Shown here: piece by piece, positions 17,645 to 25,940 of the stretch
Layout: each line of letters opens with the position of its first letter
How positions within the stretch are numbered: position 1 is the first letter of the stretch
Source of the DNA: Clostridia bacterium
GTDB lineage: Bacteria; Bacillota; Clostridia; Lachnospirales; Lachnospiraceae
NCBI GenBank assembly: GCA_910575725.1
Contig: CAJTFE010000008.1
Span: 91,785-155,784, forward strand
DNA length: 64,000 nt
Direction: 5' to 3'
Translations under genes and position numbers: made by a program
Notes under the pieces: generated by a model
Databases searched by the model: none
What the model was told of the DNA's origin: nothing
The model's input: the letters and a program-made list of their open reading frames with translations, nothing else

Positions 17645-17900
17645 AGTTCCGCAATATCCTTCAAAGTACACTTGTATGAAATCAATTTCCAGCCGCAAAA
17701 AACATGCGTCTGTAAATCGATTTGTGCACTTTGAGGGATATTGCTGTTTTCAGTTCCGCAATATCCTTCAAAGTACACTTGTATGAAATCAATTTCCAGC
17801 CGCAAAAAACATGCGTCTGTAAATCGATTTGTGCACTTTGAGGGATATTGCTGTTTTCAGTTCCGCAATATCCTTCAAAGTACACGGGTATAAAGGATAT
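17645..17900 (-). repeat. Tandem 107-bp fold-back elements in the pheS-pheT spacer
   Basis: Two identical 107-base units (17645-17751 and 17752-17858) and a third cut short after about 30 bases (17859-). In unit 1, plus strand, the outer arm GCAATATCC..GTACAC (17651-17671) pairs with GTGCACTTTG..ATTGC (17724-17744); a 7-base bulge TTGTATG is on the left side only; the inner arm AAATCAATTTCCAGCCGCA (17679-17697) pairs with TGCGTCTGTAAATCGATTT (17705-17723). The units begin AGTTCCG and end TGTTTTC. In the transcript they lie between the pheS stop and the pheT RBS, so they would form strong intercistronic hairpins. Confidence 0.92.
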
Positions 17901-17939
17901 TACTATTTAAAGTTCTACAATATCTCATGGTACTGCTGC

Positions 17940-18959
17940 TTAAAATTGTCCTAAAAACCGTATATCGTTTTCATACAGGAGCCTCATATCGTCAATCTCG
18001 TATTTCAGCAGCGCGATGCGCTCCAGCCCTACGCCGAAAGCGAAGCCGGTGTACTGCTCGGGATCGATGCCGCACATCTCCAGTACGTGGGGATGCACCA
18101 TGCCGCAGCCCAGGATCTCGATCCAGCCGCTTCCCTTGCAGAACCGGCAGCCTTTGCCGCCGCATTTGAAGCAGCTTACATCTACCTCGGCGCTTGGCTC
18201 CGTAAAGGGGAAGTGATGGGGACGGAATTTGGTCTTGGTCTCCGGCCCGAAAAGCTCCTTGGCAAATTCCTCCAAGGTTCCCTTTAGATCTGCAAAGGTG
18301 ATATTTTTATCTACCACCAGGCCCTCGATCTGATGGAAGGAGGGGGAATGCGTGGCATCCACCTCATCGGAACGGAACACCCGCCCCGGGGCGATCATGC
18401 GGATGGGAAGCTTTCCCTGTTCCATCACCCGGGCCTGGCATGGCGAGGTCTGGGTGCGCAGTACGATTTCCTTGTTGATGTAGAAGGTATCCTGCTCATC
18501 CTTGGCCGGATGGCCCTCAGGAATGTTCAATTTTTCAAAGTTGTAGAGATCATACTCAATCTCCGGGCCTTCCACTACCTCGTAGCCCATGCCGATGAAG
18601 ATACGCTCTACCTCTTCTAAGGCAATGGTGTTGGGGTGCCGATGGCCGGACTGATTCTTTTTGGCCGGGAGGGTTACATCGATAACCTCGGCTTTCAGCT
18701 TTTCTTCCCGGACCAAAGCCTCCATTTTTTTCTTGGCCTGCTCCAGGACATGCTCGATTTCCTCACGTGTTTCGTTGACCAGCTGGCCTACCTTCGGCCG
18801 ATCCTCAGGCGCAACGTCCTTCATGCCTTTCAGAACACTTGTTAATTCCCCTTTTTTTCCGAGAACAGCTACGCGTACATCGTTCAGCATGTTCAAATTT
18901 TCCGCTGACTGAATCTGCACCATGGCATGTTCACGGATTTTCTGCAGCTTCTCCTTCAT
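17940..18959 (-). CDS. pheS: Phenylalanyl-tRNA synthetase alpha subunit
   Basis: Catalytic subunit that activates phenylalanine. 339 residues, normal length. After an N-terminal coiled coil (about 1-85), class II motifs are visible: motif 1 around [20 protein letters not shown], motif 2 [19 protein letters not shown], motif 3 [19 protein letters not shown] short Cys-containing loop [16 protein letters not shown] is also present, as in many bacterial PheS. It is preceded by a T-box leader and promoter, so it is induced when uncharged tRNA-Phe accumulates. Confidence 0.97.
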   Translation of the reverse strand: MKEKLQKIREHAMVQIQSAENLNMLNDVRVAVLGKKGELTSVLKGMKDVAPEDRPKVGQLVNETREEIEHVLEQAKKKMEALVREEKLKAEVIDVTLPAKKNQSGHRHPNTIALEEVERIFIGMGYEVVEGPEIEYDLYNFEKLNIPEGHPAKDEQDTFYINKEIVLRTQTSPCQARVMEQGKLPIRMIAPGRVFRSDEVDATHSPSFHQIEGLVVDKNITFADLKGTLEEFAKELFGPETKTKFRPHHFPFTEPSAEVDVSCFKCGGKGCRFCKGSGWIEILGCGMVHPHVLEMCGIDPEQYTGFAFGVGLERIALLKYEIDDMRLLYENDIRFLGQF

Positions 18960-19004
18960 TTTACTCTCCTTTATTTGTCCATAAAAATACGCAGAAATAA
19001 AATA

Positions 19005-19250
19005 CGTCCCTAAATAGGGACGAAATCATTTCCGCGGTACCACCCTGATTCCTGCTTTTTGCAGGCACTCATTCTATACGTAACGTGTACAACCCGTCGC
19101 CGCCTACTATCTCCTTCAGCGGCGCTGCTCCGGTGGGAAATTCAATGATTTTCTGAACTTGGGACTGCTCTCAGCCGGTGACATTCCCTCTCTGTCAGAA
19201 GAAGAATCATCTACTTTGCACCTTCACTGCATTTGATTTTTTCTGCTGGG
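19005..19250 (-). ncRNA. T-box leader (Phe) upstream of pheS
   Basis: The minus strand carries the T-box antiterminator sequence GGGTGGTACCGCGG (19045-19032), followed by a terminator stem CGTCCCTA-TT-TAGGGACG (19022-19005) and a T-rich run. Upstream, the stem I region shows GAGAGGGAATG and CTGAGAGC, and the likely specifier region reads GAATTTCCCACC near 19146-19135, where TTC would be a Phe codon. The T-box binds uncharged tRNA and lets transcription into pheS continue. The specifier assignment is inference; the T-box core is clear. Confidence 0.9.
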
Positions 19251-19256
19251 ATTTAT

Positions 19257-19284
19257 TCTATAACAAGTATGGCAGAATTGTCAA
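19257..19284 (-). promoter_or_regulatory. Promoter of the T-box-pheS transcript
   Basis: On the minus strand TTGACA (19284-19279), 16 bases, TATAGA (19262-19257), just upstream of the T-box leader. Confidence 0.7.
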
Positions 19285-19314
19285 GCATTTAATCAAAAGA
19301 CAGCTGTTTTCCGA

Positions 19315-20556
19315 TCACGCAGCGTTTTCCGCCCTTTCCACCGCCTTCCGGAAGAGAAGAAACCCTGTGGCAAACATCACGGCCAGAATTGCTACTCCGG
19401 CCCGGGAAGTATCGAAAAGCTGTGTGGAGATTCCCATCAGCATTGTACCCATAAAAGCCGCGCCCTTGCCGAAGATGTCAAAGAACCCGAAGTACTCCGT
19501 CGCTTTTTCCTTGGGCACAATCTTCGCAAAATAGGAGCGGGACAGAGACTGGATCGCCCCCTGGAACACAGCCACCCACACGGCTAGAAACCAGAACTCC
19601 CAGGTCTTATCCAGCTGCAGGGCAAACAGCACGACTCCGAAATATCCGATAATCGACACCTGAATCAGCGTCGTGTTTTTCACGCGCTTGGAAAGGAAGC
19701 CAAAAAGAACCGAGCATGGAAACGCAACCACCTGCGTCAGCAGCAGCGCAAGTAAAAGGTTTGTATCGCTGATCCCCACATCCTTGCCGTAGGAGGTTGC
19801 CATATCAATAATTGTATACACACCGTCAATATAGAAGAAGAATGCAAGGAGAAAGCACCACACAGAAGGCTTCCTGCGAATCTCCGAAAAGATACCGGCC
19901 AGACGCCCGAAGCTGTCCCTCACCGGATGAAGGGTGCGCTCTACATAATGCTTTTGTTCATAACTTTTCAGAAGCGGCAGCGTCACCAGAAGCCACCAGG
20001 CCCCATTGACAAGAAAGGCTATGGCCATAGCCGTATTTCCGCTGATACCGATGTTCTCCGAAAAAAGCACAAAGACCAGGCTGAAAATAAAGGGAACACA
20101 GCTTCCGATGTATCCCCATGCATAGCCCTGGGCCGAAACTACATCCATCCGTTCATCCGTCGTCACATCTCCCAACATGGCGTCGTAAAAGACAAGACTG
20201 GCATTTAAGCCCACCTTCGCCAGCACATAGACCACCAGAAAGACAAGCCAGGTCTTTGGTACGGCAAGTCCGGCACATCCAAGGACGCCCATCATCATAA
20301 AAAAGGTGAATACCGGCTTTTTAAAGCCCTTGGTATCTGCCAATGCTCCAAGCACAGGGCCCAATACGGCAACAATAATCGTCACAATCGAGGTTGCATA
20401 GCTGAAATACGCAGTGGAATCCGCCGCAGTGATTCCGCTTGTCTTGGCTATATTTTTATAATAGATGGGAATGATGGTGGCAGTCAGAAGCACAAAGGCC
20501 GAGTTGCCTACATCATAAAGAATCCATTTTTTCTCCAAATTCGTCAATTTATCCAT
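19315..20556 (-). CDS. MFS transporter, UMF1 (Atg22-like) family
   Basis: 413-residue membrane protein with about 12 hydrophobic segments. The N-terminus LEKKWILYDVGNSAFVLLTATIIP, split here as the WxLYDxGNSAF signature, is characteristic of the UMF1/Atg22-like branch, as are LPLLKSYEQKH and GAIQSLSRSYFAKIVP. Substrates are unknown for bacterial members; amino acid or peptide-related efflux is sometimes proposed. ATG at 20556 has AGGAG 7 bases upstream. The next gene (phospholipase-like) is upstream by 36 bases, so the two probably form an operon. Confidence 0.88.
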   Translation of the reverse strand: MDKLTNLEKKWILYDVGNSAFVLLTATIIPIYYKNIAKTSGITAADSTAYFSYATSIVTIIVAVLGPVLGALADTKGFKKPVFTFFMMMGVLGCAGLAVPKTWLVFLVVYVLAKVGLNASLVFYDAMLGDVTTDERMDVVSAQGYAWGYIGSCVPFIFSLVFVLFSENIGISGNTAMAIAFLVNGAWWLLVTLPLLKSYEQKHYVERTLHPVRDSFGRLAGIFSEIRRKPSVWCFLLAFFFYIDGVYTIIDMATSYGKDVGISDTNLLLALLLTQVVAFPCSVLFGFLSKRVKNTTLIQVSIIGYFGVVLFALQLDKTWEFWFLAVWVAVFQGAIQSLSRSYFAKIVPKEKATEYFGFFDIFGKGAAFMGTMLMGISTQLFDTSRAGVAILAVMFATGFLLFRKAVERAENAA

Positions 20557-20592
20557 TCTGCACTCCTACTTTTGTTCCAAAGGACACGGACC

Positions 20593-21399
20593 TTACTGCA
20601 GCTCGGGCTCTCTCTCATAGTCTCTGTCAAGCCGTGGGTTCAGGGCTTCCCCTGCAGCAATCTCATAAATATATTCCTCAATAACCGGAGCCGTCAAGAC
20701 GACCGCAGCAGAAAGCCGCTTTTCCAGTTCCAGATTGCTCTCTTCACAGGCAGCTTTCGGTATCCCGTCCATAATCAGGCCGCCAATCTCTCTATCCTGT
20801 CCGGCAATCCTGGACAATGCCCTCAAAAACAATGCTTTTGCTTTACAGCGGCACTGGAAAAAGCGGATACACCGGCGGAAGCCCTGGATAGATTGGTCAA
20901 TCTGCCGTGAGGTTACCCCGTCGAACATAGAAGCAATGGCTTTCTCCGTGTCATAATCCCTACGCAGGTGGGCCGTGCAATTCTGCCGCACCGGATCCCT
21001 GCCGTCCTTTTCCATTAAAAAACGGTCAAAATCCGTCTCAATCTCTAAATGGCCAAGATGGTGCTTCTCTGCATAGCGGTTGACATAAGGATGGCACTCG
21101 CTGTCCAGCATAAAATGACAGAGAAAACCGCACAGATATGACAAAAGCACATTGCTTGGCTGCTCCTGGTAATTTTGCCTTCCCTTCTCAAAAAAACCGG
21201 AAGCTGACTCCTTGTGCATCTGTACTCCGAGCTGATTCACCGGATTCTTCCCCACAGGCCGGTAATAAAAGACAAGATCCGGCCCATGAAGCCCCAGAAG
21301 ATACGCCTCCTTATTCTCTTTGATCATAGTCCGTATCTCTTTTGGCAGCGCCTGGAAGACCAGCTTGCCGAAATGATAATGTGCATAAGTTGCAGGCAT
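20593..21399 (-). CDS. Zinc-dependent phospholipase C-like protein
   Basis: 268 residues similar in layout to the Zn-dependent PLC / S1-P1 type fold widespread in Clostridia. Metal-ligand candidates are visible: MPATYAHYHFG at the N-terminus, LGLHGPDLVFYY, LCGFLCHFMLDSECHPYVN, HHLGHLEIETDFDRF, in the expected H...D...H...HxxxE order. No signal peptide is seen, so unlike toxins of this fold it is probably intracellular and not a virulence factor. Substrate unknown. It leads the operon with the MFS gene. Confidence 0.8.
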   Translation of the reverse strand: MPATYAHYHFGKLVFQALPKEIRTMIKENKEAYLLGLHGPDLVFYYRPVGKNPVNQLGVQMHKESASGFFEKGRQNYQEQPSNVLLSYLCGFLCHFMLDSECHPYVNRYAEKHHLGHLEIETDFDRFLMEKDGRDPVRQNCTAHLRRDYDTEKAIASMFDGVTSRQIDQSIQGFRRCIRFFQCRCKAKALFLRALSRIAGQDREIGGLIMDGIPKAACEESNLELEKRLSAAVVLTAPVIEEYIYEIAAGEALNPRLDRDYEREPELQ

Positions 21400-21588
21400 A
21401 ATTTTATTCCTATTCCCACGGCCTGTACCAGCTCTTTGAAGGCCGCAGTCCTTTCTTTCTTATTTGCGAGGCAGTCTTACTCTTTCTTATCCTTCTATAA
21501 TTTCCTCTTTCTTATTCTCTCATAAAGGACGGGTTTGTACAAGTAAATTTTTCCACTCTGTCCCTTGGAAAACATCATACCGGGATTC

Positions 21589-21615
21589 ACACTTTCTTTG
21601 CTTCTACATAGTATG
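21589..21615 (+). promoter_or_regulatory. Possible sigma-K-like promoter
   Basis: AC (21589-21590), 16 bases, then CATAGTATG (21607-21615), close to the AC-N16-CATAnnnTA pattern of sigma K. The transcript would start about 25 bases before the Cys-rich gene. The remaining divergent spacer (21400-21588) is T-rich with no gene. Pattern match only. Confidence 0.4.
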
Positions 21616-21647
21616 GGATTGTAAATAATTATTTTGGAGGATTTCTC

Positions 21648-21896
21648 ATGAGTGATTTGACTGCTACAAACTGTGGATGTGGATGTAATGAAATGGCCGG
21701 CGGCAACAACAGCTGCTGTTCCTGGATCTGGATCCTTCTCCTGCTCTCCTGCTGCGGCGGATGCGGCGGAAACAATGGCTTCTTCGGCGGCAACGGCGGA
21801 TGCGGAGACAACAGCTGTCTGTGGATCATCCTGCTTCTGTTCTGCTGCGGCGGCAATGGCGGCTTCTGCGGAAACAATGGCGGATGCGGCTGCTAA
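21648..21896 (+). CDS. Small Gly/Cys-rich protein (high-cysteine, coat-like)
   Basis: 82 residues with about 18 cysteines and many Gly and Asn: repeated CGCG, CCGGCGGNNGFFGGNGGCG and CGGNGGFCGNNGGCGC around two hydrophobic stretches SWIWILLLLSCC and SCLWIILLLFCC. It is a near-duplicate of two modules, hydrophobic plus Gly/Cys. It resembles the chorion-like high-cysteine proteins annotated in Lachnospiraceae; a spore-surface or envelope role is possible but unproven. TTGGAGG precedes the ATG and a strong terminator follows at once, so it is a single-gene unit. Confidence 0.82.
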   Translation: MSDLTATNCGCGCNEMAGGNNSCCSWIWILLLLSCCGGCGGNNGFFGGNGGCGDNSCLWIILLLFCCGGNGGFCGNNGGCGC

Positions 21897-21908
21897 TCAG
21901 CCATCCCG

Positions 21909-21936
21909 AAAGGCCGGCTCTATGGAGCCGGCCTTT
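21909..21936 (+). terminator. Rho-independent terminator
   Basis: AAAGGCCGGCTC (21909-21920) and GAGCCGGCCTTT (21925-21936) form a perfect GC-rich stem with a 4-base loop followed by a T-rich run. Confidence 0.9.
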
Positions 21937-22081
21937 CCTTCCCTTTGTCTGTATGGGAAGCCTTGCTTTCCCATGATTCCACATTTGCTGACTTCAGATC
22001 CTTTTCCTTCCTTTCTTTTTGCCGCAGGCACTCTTCGTCCATCTCGTAAATCGTCGTATCATCTATGATCAAACGTCCCAT
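21920..22081 (-). CDS. Small acidic/charged protein, 53 residues
   Basis: From the ATG at 22081 (AGGAGG at 5-base spacing) the product starts MGRLIIDDTTIYEMDEECL and continues with a Lys/Glu-rich tail. The opening (RLIIDxxxxYEIDEEC) is a pattern I associate with short uncharacterised proteins of Lachnospiraceae. No membrane segment. Its 3' end overlaps the terminator of the convergent Cys-rich gene, so the tail is less certain than the start. Confidence 0.6.
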   Translation of the reverse strand: MGRLIIDDTTIYEMDEECLRQKERKEKDLKSANVESWESKASHTDKGKERPAP

Positions 22082-22176
22082 AAAAGCCTCCTGTTCCGGC
22101 TGCATACTGCCTTTTTTGTTTTTGGATCAGATAACAGCCATTTTTGAATAAAACAACAGATTCACCTTTATGATAT

Positions 22177-22204
22177 TCATATTTTCTATGAGCGTACATA
22201 TATT
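22177..22204 (+). promoter_or_regulatory. Possible sigma-E-like promoter
   Basis: TCATATT (22177-22183), 13 bases, CATATATT (22197-22204), similar to the mother-cell sigma E pattern (KMATATT, 13-15 bases, CATACANT). It precedes the gene at 22229 by 24 bases. Pattern match only. Confidence 0.4.
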
Positions 22205-22228
22205 GAATAAGAAGAGGGGGAAATTTCT

Positions 22229-22642
22229 ATGAATTTCACAGAAGACAGCTACAAGCTTCTTTACGATGTGCAGAAAAAATGCAATGAATTAAATCAGAAA
22301 ATTGATTCCATTATCCGGATTATGGAAATGCTTACCACCTATATGCAGTATTCCAGTATGATGCCTGACATGTCGGATTTATTTCATATGTTTCATATGC
22401 AGAATCAATCTGGGGAGGGCACGGATCCGGATCCATTTTCCCCGCCACCCATGCCGGAAGGGAGTGAGTCCATGAATCCAAATGATTTTCAGAAAATGAT
22501 GAACGCAGCCAAAAACTCCAATCAGCAGATGTCTCAGGAGGAATTCAACCAGATTTTCGAGACATTAAAGCAGGGAAAATCCCCGGAGGAAGTTGCCCGG
22601 ATGGAGCAGATGGTACAGTTGGCAAAAAGCTTTATGCAGTAA
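22229..22642 (+). CDS. Uncharacterised Met-rich protein, 137 residues
   Basis: AGAGGGGG precedes the ATG. The N-terminal 40 residues form a predicted coiled coil (SYKLLYDVQKKCNELNQKID). A Met/His-rich middle (SMMPDMSDLFHMFHMQ) and a Pro/acidic linker follow, then a C-terminal helix-rich domain (NQIFETLKQGKSPEEVARME). No signal or membrane segment. I do not recognise the family; the possible sigma-E promoter and the Cys-rich neighbour suggest a sporulation-related role, which is inference. Confidence 0.75.
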   Translation: MNFTEDSYKLLYDVQKKCNELNQKIDSIIRIMEMLTTYMQYSSMMPDMSDLFHMFHMQNQSGEGTDPDPFSPPPMPEGSESMNPNDFQKMMNAAKNSNQQMSQEEFNQIFETLKQGKSPEEVARMEQMVQLAKSFMQ

Positions 22643-22688
22643 GCATGACCAGGCCCTAAGCTTATGCCAAAATTTCAAATGACTGTTT

Positions 22689-22759
22689 AAAAATCCTTCT
22701 ATGATATAATGAAATCAGCCCTCGGCTCCATGTTCATTACGTCATAGAAGGATTTTTTT
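22689..22759. terminator. Bidirectional terminator
   Basis: AAAAATCCTTCTATGA (22689-22704) pairs perfectly with TCATAGAAGGATTTTT (22742-22757) around a 37-base loop. A-run on one side and T-run on the other serve both the plus-strand 22229 gene and the minus-strand HPr-dehydrogenase gene. Confidence 0.85.
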
Positions 22760-22766
22760 GAAAGCG

Positions 22767-24059
22767 TCAGGCCTTTACCTCTGCATTGCCGTAATCATTT
22801 CCCTCATTAAAATTCCGGGCATTTTCCATGGTAACCACAGCGATGGCCTGCATCGCCTCCCTTGTAAAAAACGCCTGGTGGCTGGTCAGCACCACCTGGG
22901 GAAACATCAGCAGCCGGGCCGTAATATCATCCGTAATTGCCTTATCGCTGCGATCCGTATAGACATTCTCATCCTCGCCCTCATAGACATCCAATGCCAC
23001 TGCCTGGAATTTTCCTTTTTTCAGAGCACGGATGAGGGCTTCATTGTCAATCAGCGGACCTCTTGCCGTATTCACCAGCATGGCCGTATCCTTCATCAAG
23101 GCAATGCTCTCCTCATTGATAATGTGATGGGTAGCAGGAAACAAAGGCGCATGAAGAGAAATCAAATCTGCGCGCCGAAACAGCTCTTCCTTCTCCACAT
23201 AGGTCAAAAGCCCCTCTTTCTCAAGCTCCTCATTGGGATAGGCATCCCAGCCCAGAACGGTCATTCCGTAACCCTTGCAGAGCTTTGCCATACAGACGCC
23301 AATCTTGCCTGTACCTACTATTCCGGCCGCTTTGTTGTGGAGATCCAGTCCCAAAAGGCCGCTTAAGGCAAAATTGTTATCCTTTACCTTGTTATATGCC
23401 TTGTGGAGACGGCGGTTTGCCATCTGTACAATGGCCATAGCATGCTCCGCTACCGCATAAGGCGAATAGGCCGGCACACGCAGAATGGTAATTCCGCAGT
23501 CTCTGGCCGCCGCCAGATCCACATTGTTGAAGCCGGCGCAGCGCAGCAGGATGAGCCTCACGCCGCTCTCCTTCAGACGCTCCGCCACCGGACGGGATAC
23601 GTTGTCATTGACGAACACGCAGACCGCATCAAAGCCCTCCGCCAGATTCACGGTCTCCGGCTCCAGATTGGAGGTAAAATATTTGATATCGGAATTGTAG
23701 GTTCCCTCCCCCTTATCTCTCGTAAGCTCGCTGAAAAAGATACGGTCATAATCCTTAGTGCCGAAAAATGCAATTCGTAAGAGGGCTGCGGCCTTCTTCT
23801 CGTTGAACTCCCTGTCAATCACTTCCCGGACGGCTTTCCATGCCTGTTCCTCGTCCTCTCCGCTTACCTCAAGCCGCAAGGTATCTCCCTTTCTAATGCG
23901 CAAAGCCAGAAGCTCCAGCACATTGCGCCCATCGGCAGTCTTTTCATTGGCTGTGACGGTCACAAGACTTTTAAAATCAACGCAGCACTGTGCCAGCAGT
24001 GCACAGGGCCGCGCATGTACCCCTAAGGGATTTGTTACTTGATATATGATTTCTTTCAT
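22767..24059 (-). CDS. HPr domain fused to D-2-hydroxyacid (D-lactate) dehydrogenase
   Basis: 430 residues in two parts. Residues 1 to about 88 are an HPr phosphocarrier domain: QVTNPLGVHARPCALLAQ puts His at position 15, the residue phosphorylated by PTS enzyme I. At position 46, where Gram-positive HPr has the regulatory Ser, this protein has Asn (DGRNVLELLAL). From about residue 94 (RIAFFGTKDYDRIFF) a complete D-lactate dehydrogenase follows: substrate loop RCAGFNNVDL, NAD-binding GIVGTGKIG, catalytic Arg in VNTARGPLID, Glu in DVYEGEDE and His in LTSHQAFFTREA. Expected reaction is pyruvate plus NADH to D-lactate. The fusion suggests that PTS phosphorylation state could tune fermentation; that is inference. 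Confidence 0.92.
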   Translation of the reverse strand: MKEIIYQVTNPLGVHARPCALLAQCCVDFKSLVTVTANEKTADGRNVLELLALRIRKGDTLRLEVSGEDEEQAWKAVREVIDREFNEKKAAALLRIAFFGTKDYDRIFFSELTRDKGEGTYNSDIKYFTSNLEPETVNLAEGFDAVCVFVNDNVSRPVAERLKESGVRLILLRCAGFNNVDLAAARDCGITILRVPAYSPYAVAEHAMAIVQMANRRLHKAYNKVKDNNFALSGLLGLDLHNKAAGIVGTGKIGVCMAKLCKGYGMTVLGWDAYPNEELEKEGLLTYVEKEELFRRADLISLHAPLFPATHHIINEESIALMKDTAMLVNTARGPLIDNEALIRALKKGKFQAVALDVYEGEDENVYTDRSDKAITDDITARLLMFPQVVLTSHQAFFTREAMQAIAVVTMENARNFNEGNDYGNAEVKA

Positions 24060-24200
24060 GGGCTTCCTTCTCCTTCATCTGGACATCTTTGGGCATGTTT
24101 ACACGCTCTTAGAAATAATATATCCAAATGACCCATGATCATGCATGGCTTTCACGGACAGGGAGACCCTTAGAATTCTATCATCTGTACGTTACGATTA

Positions 24201-25907
24201 TCACTTAAGGACTTTTACCTGGCATTTCTTTCTCCGGCAGGCAATTCCATATTGAAAAATGGTTTCCATTCCATCTTCGATAAGACGAGACTTGTAATCC
24301 TTTTTTTCGATCTGCTGCAATGCCTCCCGGCAGGCAGCTTCCATATCCTCTGTCTCCGAATACTTAAGTTCTATTACCATCCCAATGCCCTTATCCTCAA
24401 TTTCTACAAGAATGTCACTATAGCCCTCCCCGGATTCTGCATTGGATACGATATCCCAGTCTCCTCTGTGGCTTAAAAGCCCCAGGAGTATACCGTGATA
24501 AAAGTTTTCCTTTTTTTCTTTCCGCACAGCTGTGTCGCGAATACTGATGGTTTTGCAAAGATAAGCGTTGAACTGCTTTTCGATGGTCTCAATGTCGGCC
24601 CGGACAAAAGCTTCGCAGAAAGCGTCCAGCTTTGGCACATCCTTTTTGGCCTCCTTCTGGAACCATTCTTGAACCTGTTCTGTAAAAATCCTGCGTATCT
24701 CCAGATTCGGAATGGACAGGCGGTAGATTTCTCCCTCGGCTTTTTCTCTTCGGGTGAGATAGCCTGTCGTAAAAAGCACGCTCCAGAGATTGTCGAGATT
24801 TTCATAAAGTTCCCGGTAGGTCAGCTCCTCGCGAATCTTTTTTGCCACGGTTTCACCCTGGATGAGCTGTTCAATCTCCCGCCTTGTACTCTGCTTTGCC
24901 ATGCTAAGAAATGTCCGGATGATGTCATTTCCGCTGGTGTTGATCCAAAAGGCTTTTGGGGCGGCATCCGGATCGGCTCGAAGAAGATCCACATAGTTGA
25001 TCACATCCCAAGGGCAGTACACGCTGGTATTTCCAATAAGGTAGCCGTCGTACCATTCCTTTATAAGGGACTCATATTTTTCCAGGCCGTAATAGCCCAG
25101 CATAGCTTTGACTTCCTCTTCGGTAAATCCGAAATATTCATCAAAGCGGACATCGGAAATGGAGTAAATCTTAAAATTGTTAAGTCCGGTAAAGATACTT
25201 TCCTTTGCAATCCGCAGACATCCCGTCAATACGGAAAAGTAAATGCTTTCATTGCTTTTTAGAGCACGGCTAAAGAGATTTTTCAGCAGGTCAGCCATTT
25301 CGTCATAATAGCCAAAGAGGTGCGCTTTATCTAAAGGTACATCATACTCGTCAATCAGCAGAATCACCTTTTGTCCGTAATGCCTGTAAAGGAGCTCGGA
25401 CAAAGTCCGCAAAGCGTCCTTCAAAGCTTCGTCCGACACGGAAAATATCTGACGGCCAGCCGTATCATTCCTTATTAATTGTGCATACTGCGCCTTTTGT
25501 TCCTCTGTGAGCTTCCCACTCTCTGACAAAAATGAAAAGCGAAGAGCCTCCCGTCCGATGATGGTGCTAAGAGCCGCCTTTGCGCCCTCAAAATCCCTGG
25601 CATCCATATCCTTCAGGGTAATGGAGAGCACCGGGAACTTTCCCATATATTTCTCACAAAGCTCTCTTTCCGCTGCAATCTGAAGTCCTTCAAAGAGACT
25701 GGCGTCACAGCCATAGGAAAAAAAGGTTTTCAGCATGTCCATATTCAGGGATTTGCCGAATCTTCTGGGACGGGTAAACAGGTTCACCTCTCCCCAATTG
25801 TTTAATAACTCCTTCAAAATCCCCGTTTTATCTACATAGTAAAATCCTTCGGTGCGAAGCTTTTCAAAATTCTCAACGCCTACGGGCAGTTTTTTTATTT
25901 CCTGCAA
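24201..25907 (-). CDS. AAA-ATPase-like protein with C-terminal PD-(D/E)XK domain (second copy)
   Basis: 568 residues. It begins at a TTG (25907) with GGAG 9 bases upstream, giving MQEIKKLPVGVENFEKLR. N-terminal AAA-like domain (PF09820 type): FYYVDKTGILKELL, P-loop FTRPRRFGKSLNMDML, Walker B VILLIDEYDVPL, SVLTGCLRIAKESIFTG. C-terminal nuclease-like domain (PDDEXK_9 type): YSDILVEIEDKGIGM then VIELKYS. It is more typical of the family than the 8268-9881 copy. It lies between the HPr-dehydrogenase gene and the nucleoside phosphorylase without obvious functional link. No function is established for the family. Confidence 0.9.
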   Translation of the reverse strand: MQEIKKLPVGVENFEKLRTEGFYYVDKTGILKELLNNWGEVNLFTRPRRFGKSLNMDMLKTFFSYGCDASLFEGLQIAAERELCEKYMGKFPVLSITLKDMDARDFEGAKAALSTIIGREALRFSFLSESGKLTEEQKAQYAQLIRNDTAGRQIFSVSDEALKDALRTLSELLYRHYGQKVILLIDEYDVPLDKAHLFGYYDEMADLLKNLFSRALKSNESIYFSVLTGCLRIAKESIFTGLNNFKIYSISDVRFDEYFGFTEEEVKAMLGYYGLEKYESLIKEWYDGYLIGNTSVYCPWDVINYVDLLRADPDAAPKAFWINTSGNDIIRTFLSMAKQSTRREIEQLIQGETVAKKIREELTYRELYENLDNLWSVLFTTGYLTRREKAEGEIYRLSIPNLEIRRIFTEQVQEWFQKEAKKDVPKLDAFCEAFVRADIETIEKQFNAYLCKTISIRDTAVRKEKKENFYHGILLGLLSHRGDWDIVSNAESGEGYSDILVEIEDKGIGMVIELKYSETEDMEAACREALQQIEKKDYKSRLIEDGMETIFQYGIACRRKKCQVKVLK

Positions 25908-25940
25908 GCTTGTCTGCTCCTTTCCTTTTTAATACATTTC

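Noticed and set aside
17682..17885. Minus-strand 67-codon frame in the pheS-pheT spacer
   Set aside because: It is a translation of the fold-back repeats; the same peptide pattern (YFEGYCGT) precedes several genes wherever the repeat occurs.
17645..17900. Tandem 107-bp repeats considered as a CRISPR array
   Set aside because: There are no unique spacers; the units abut directly and are palindromic over their full length, and no cas genes are present.
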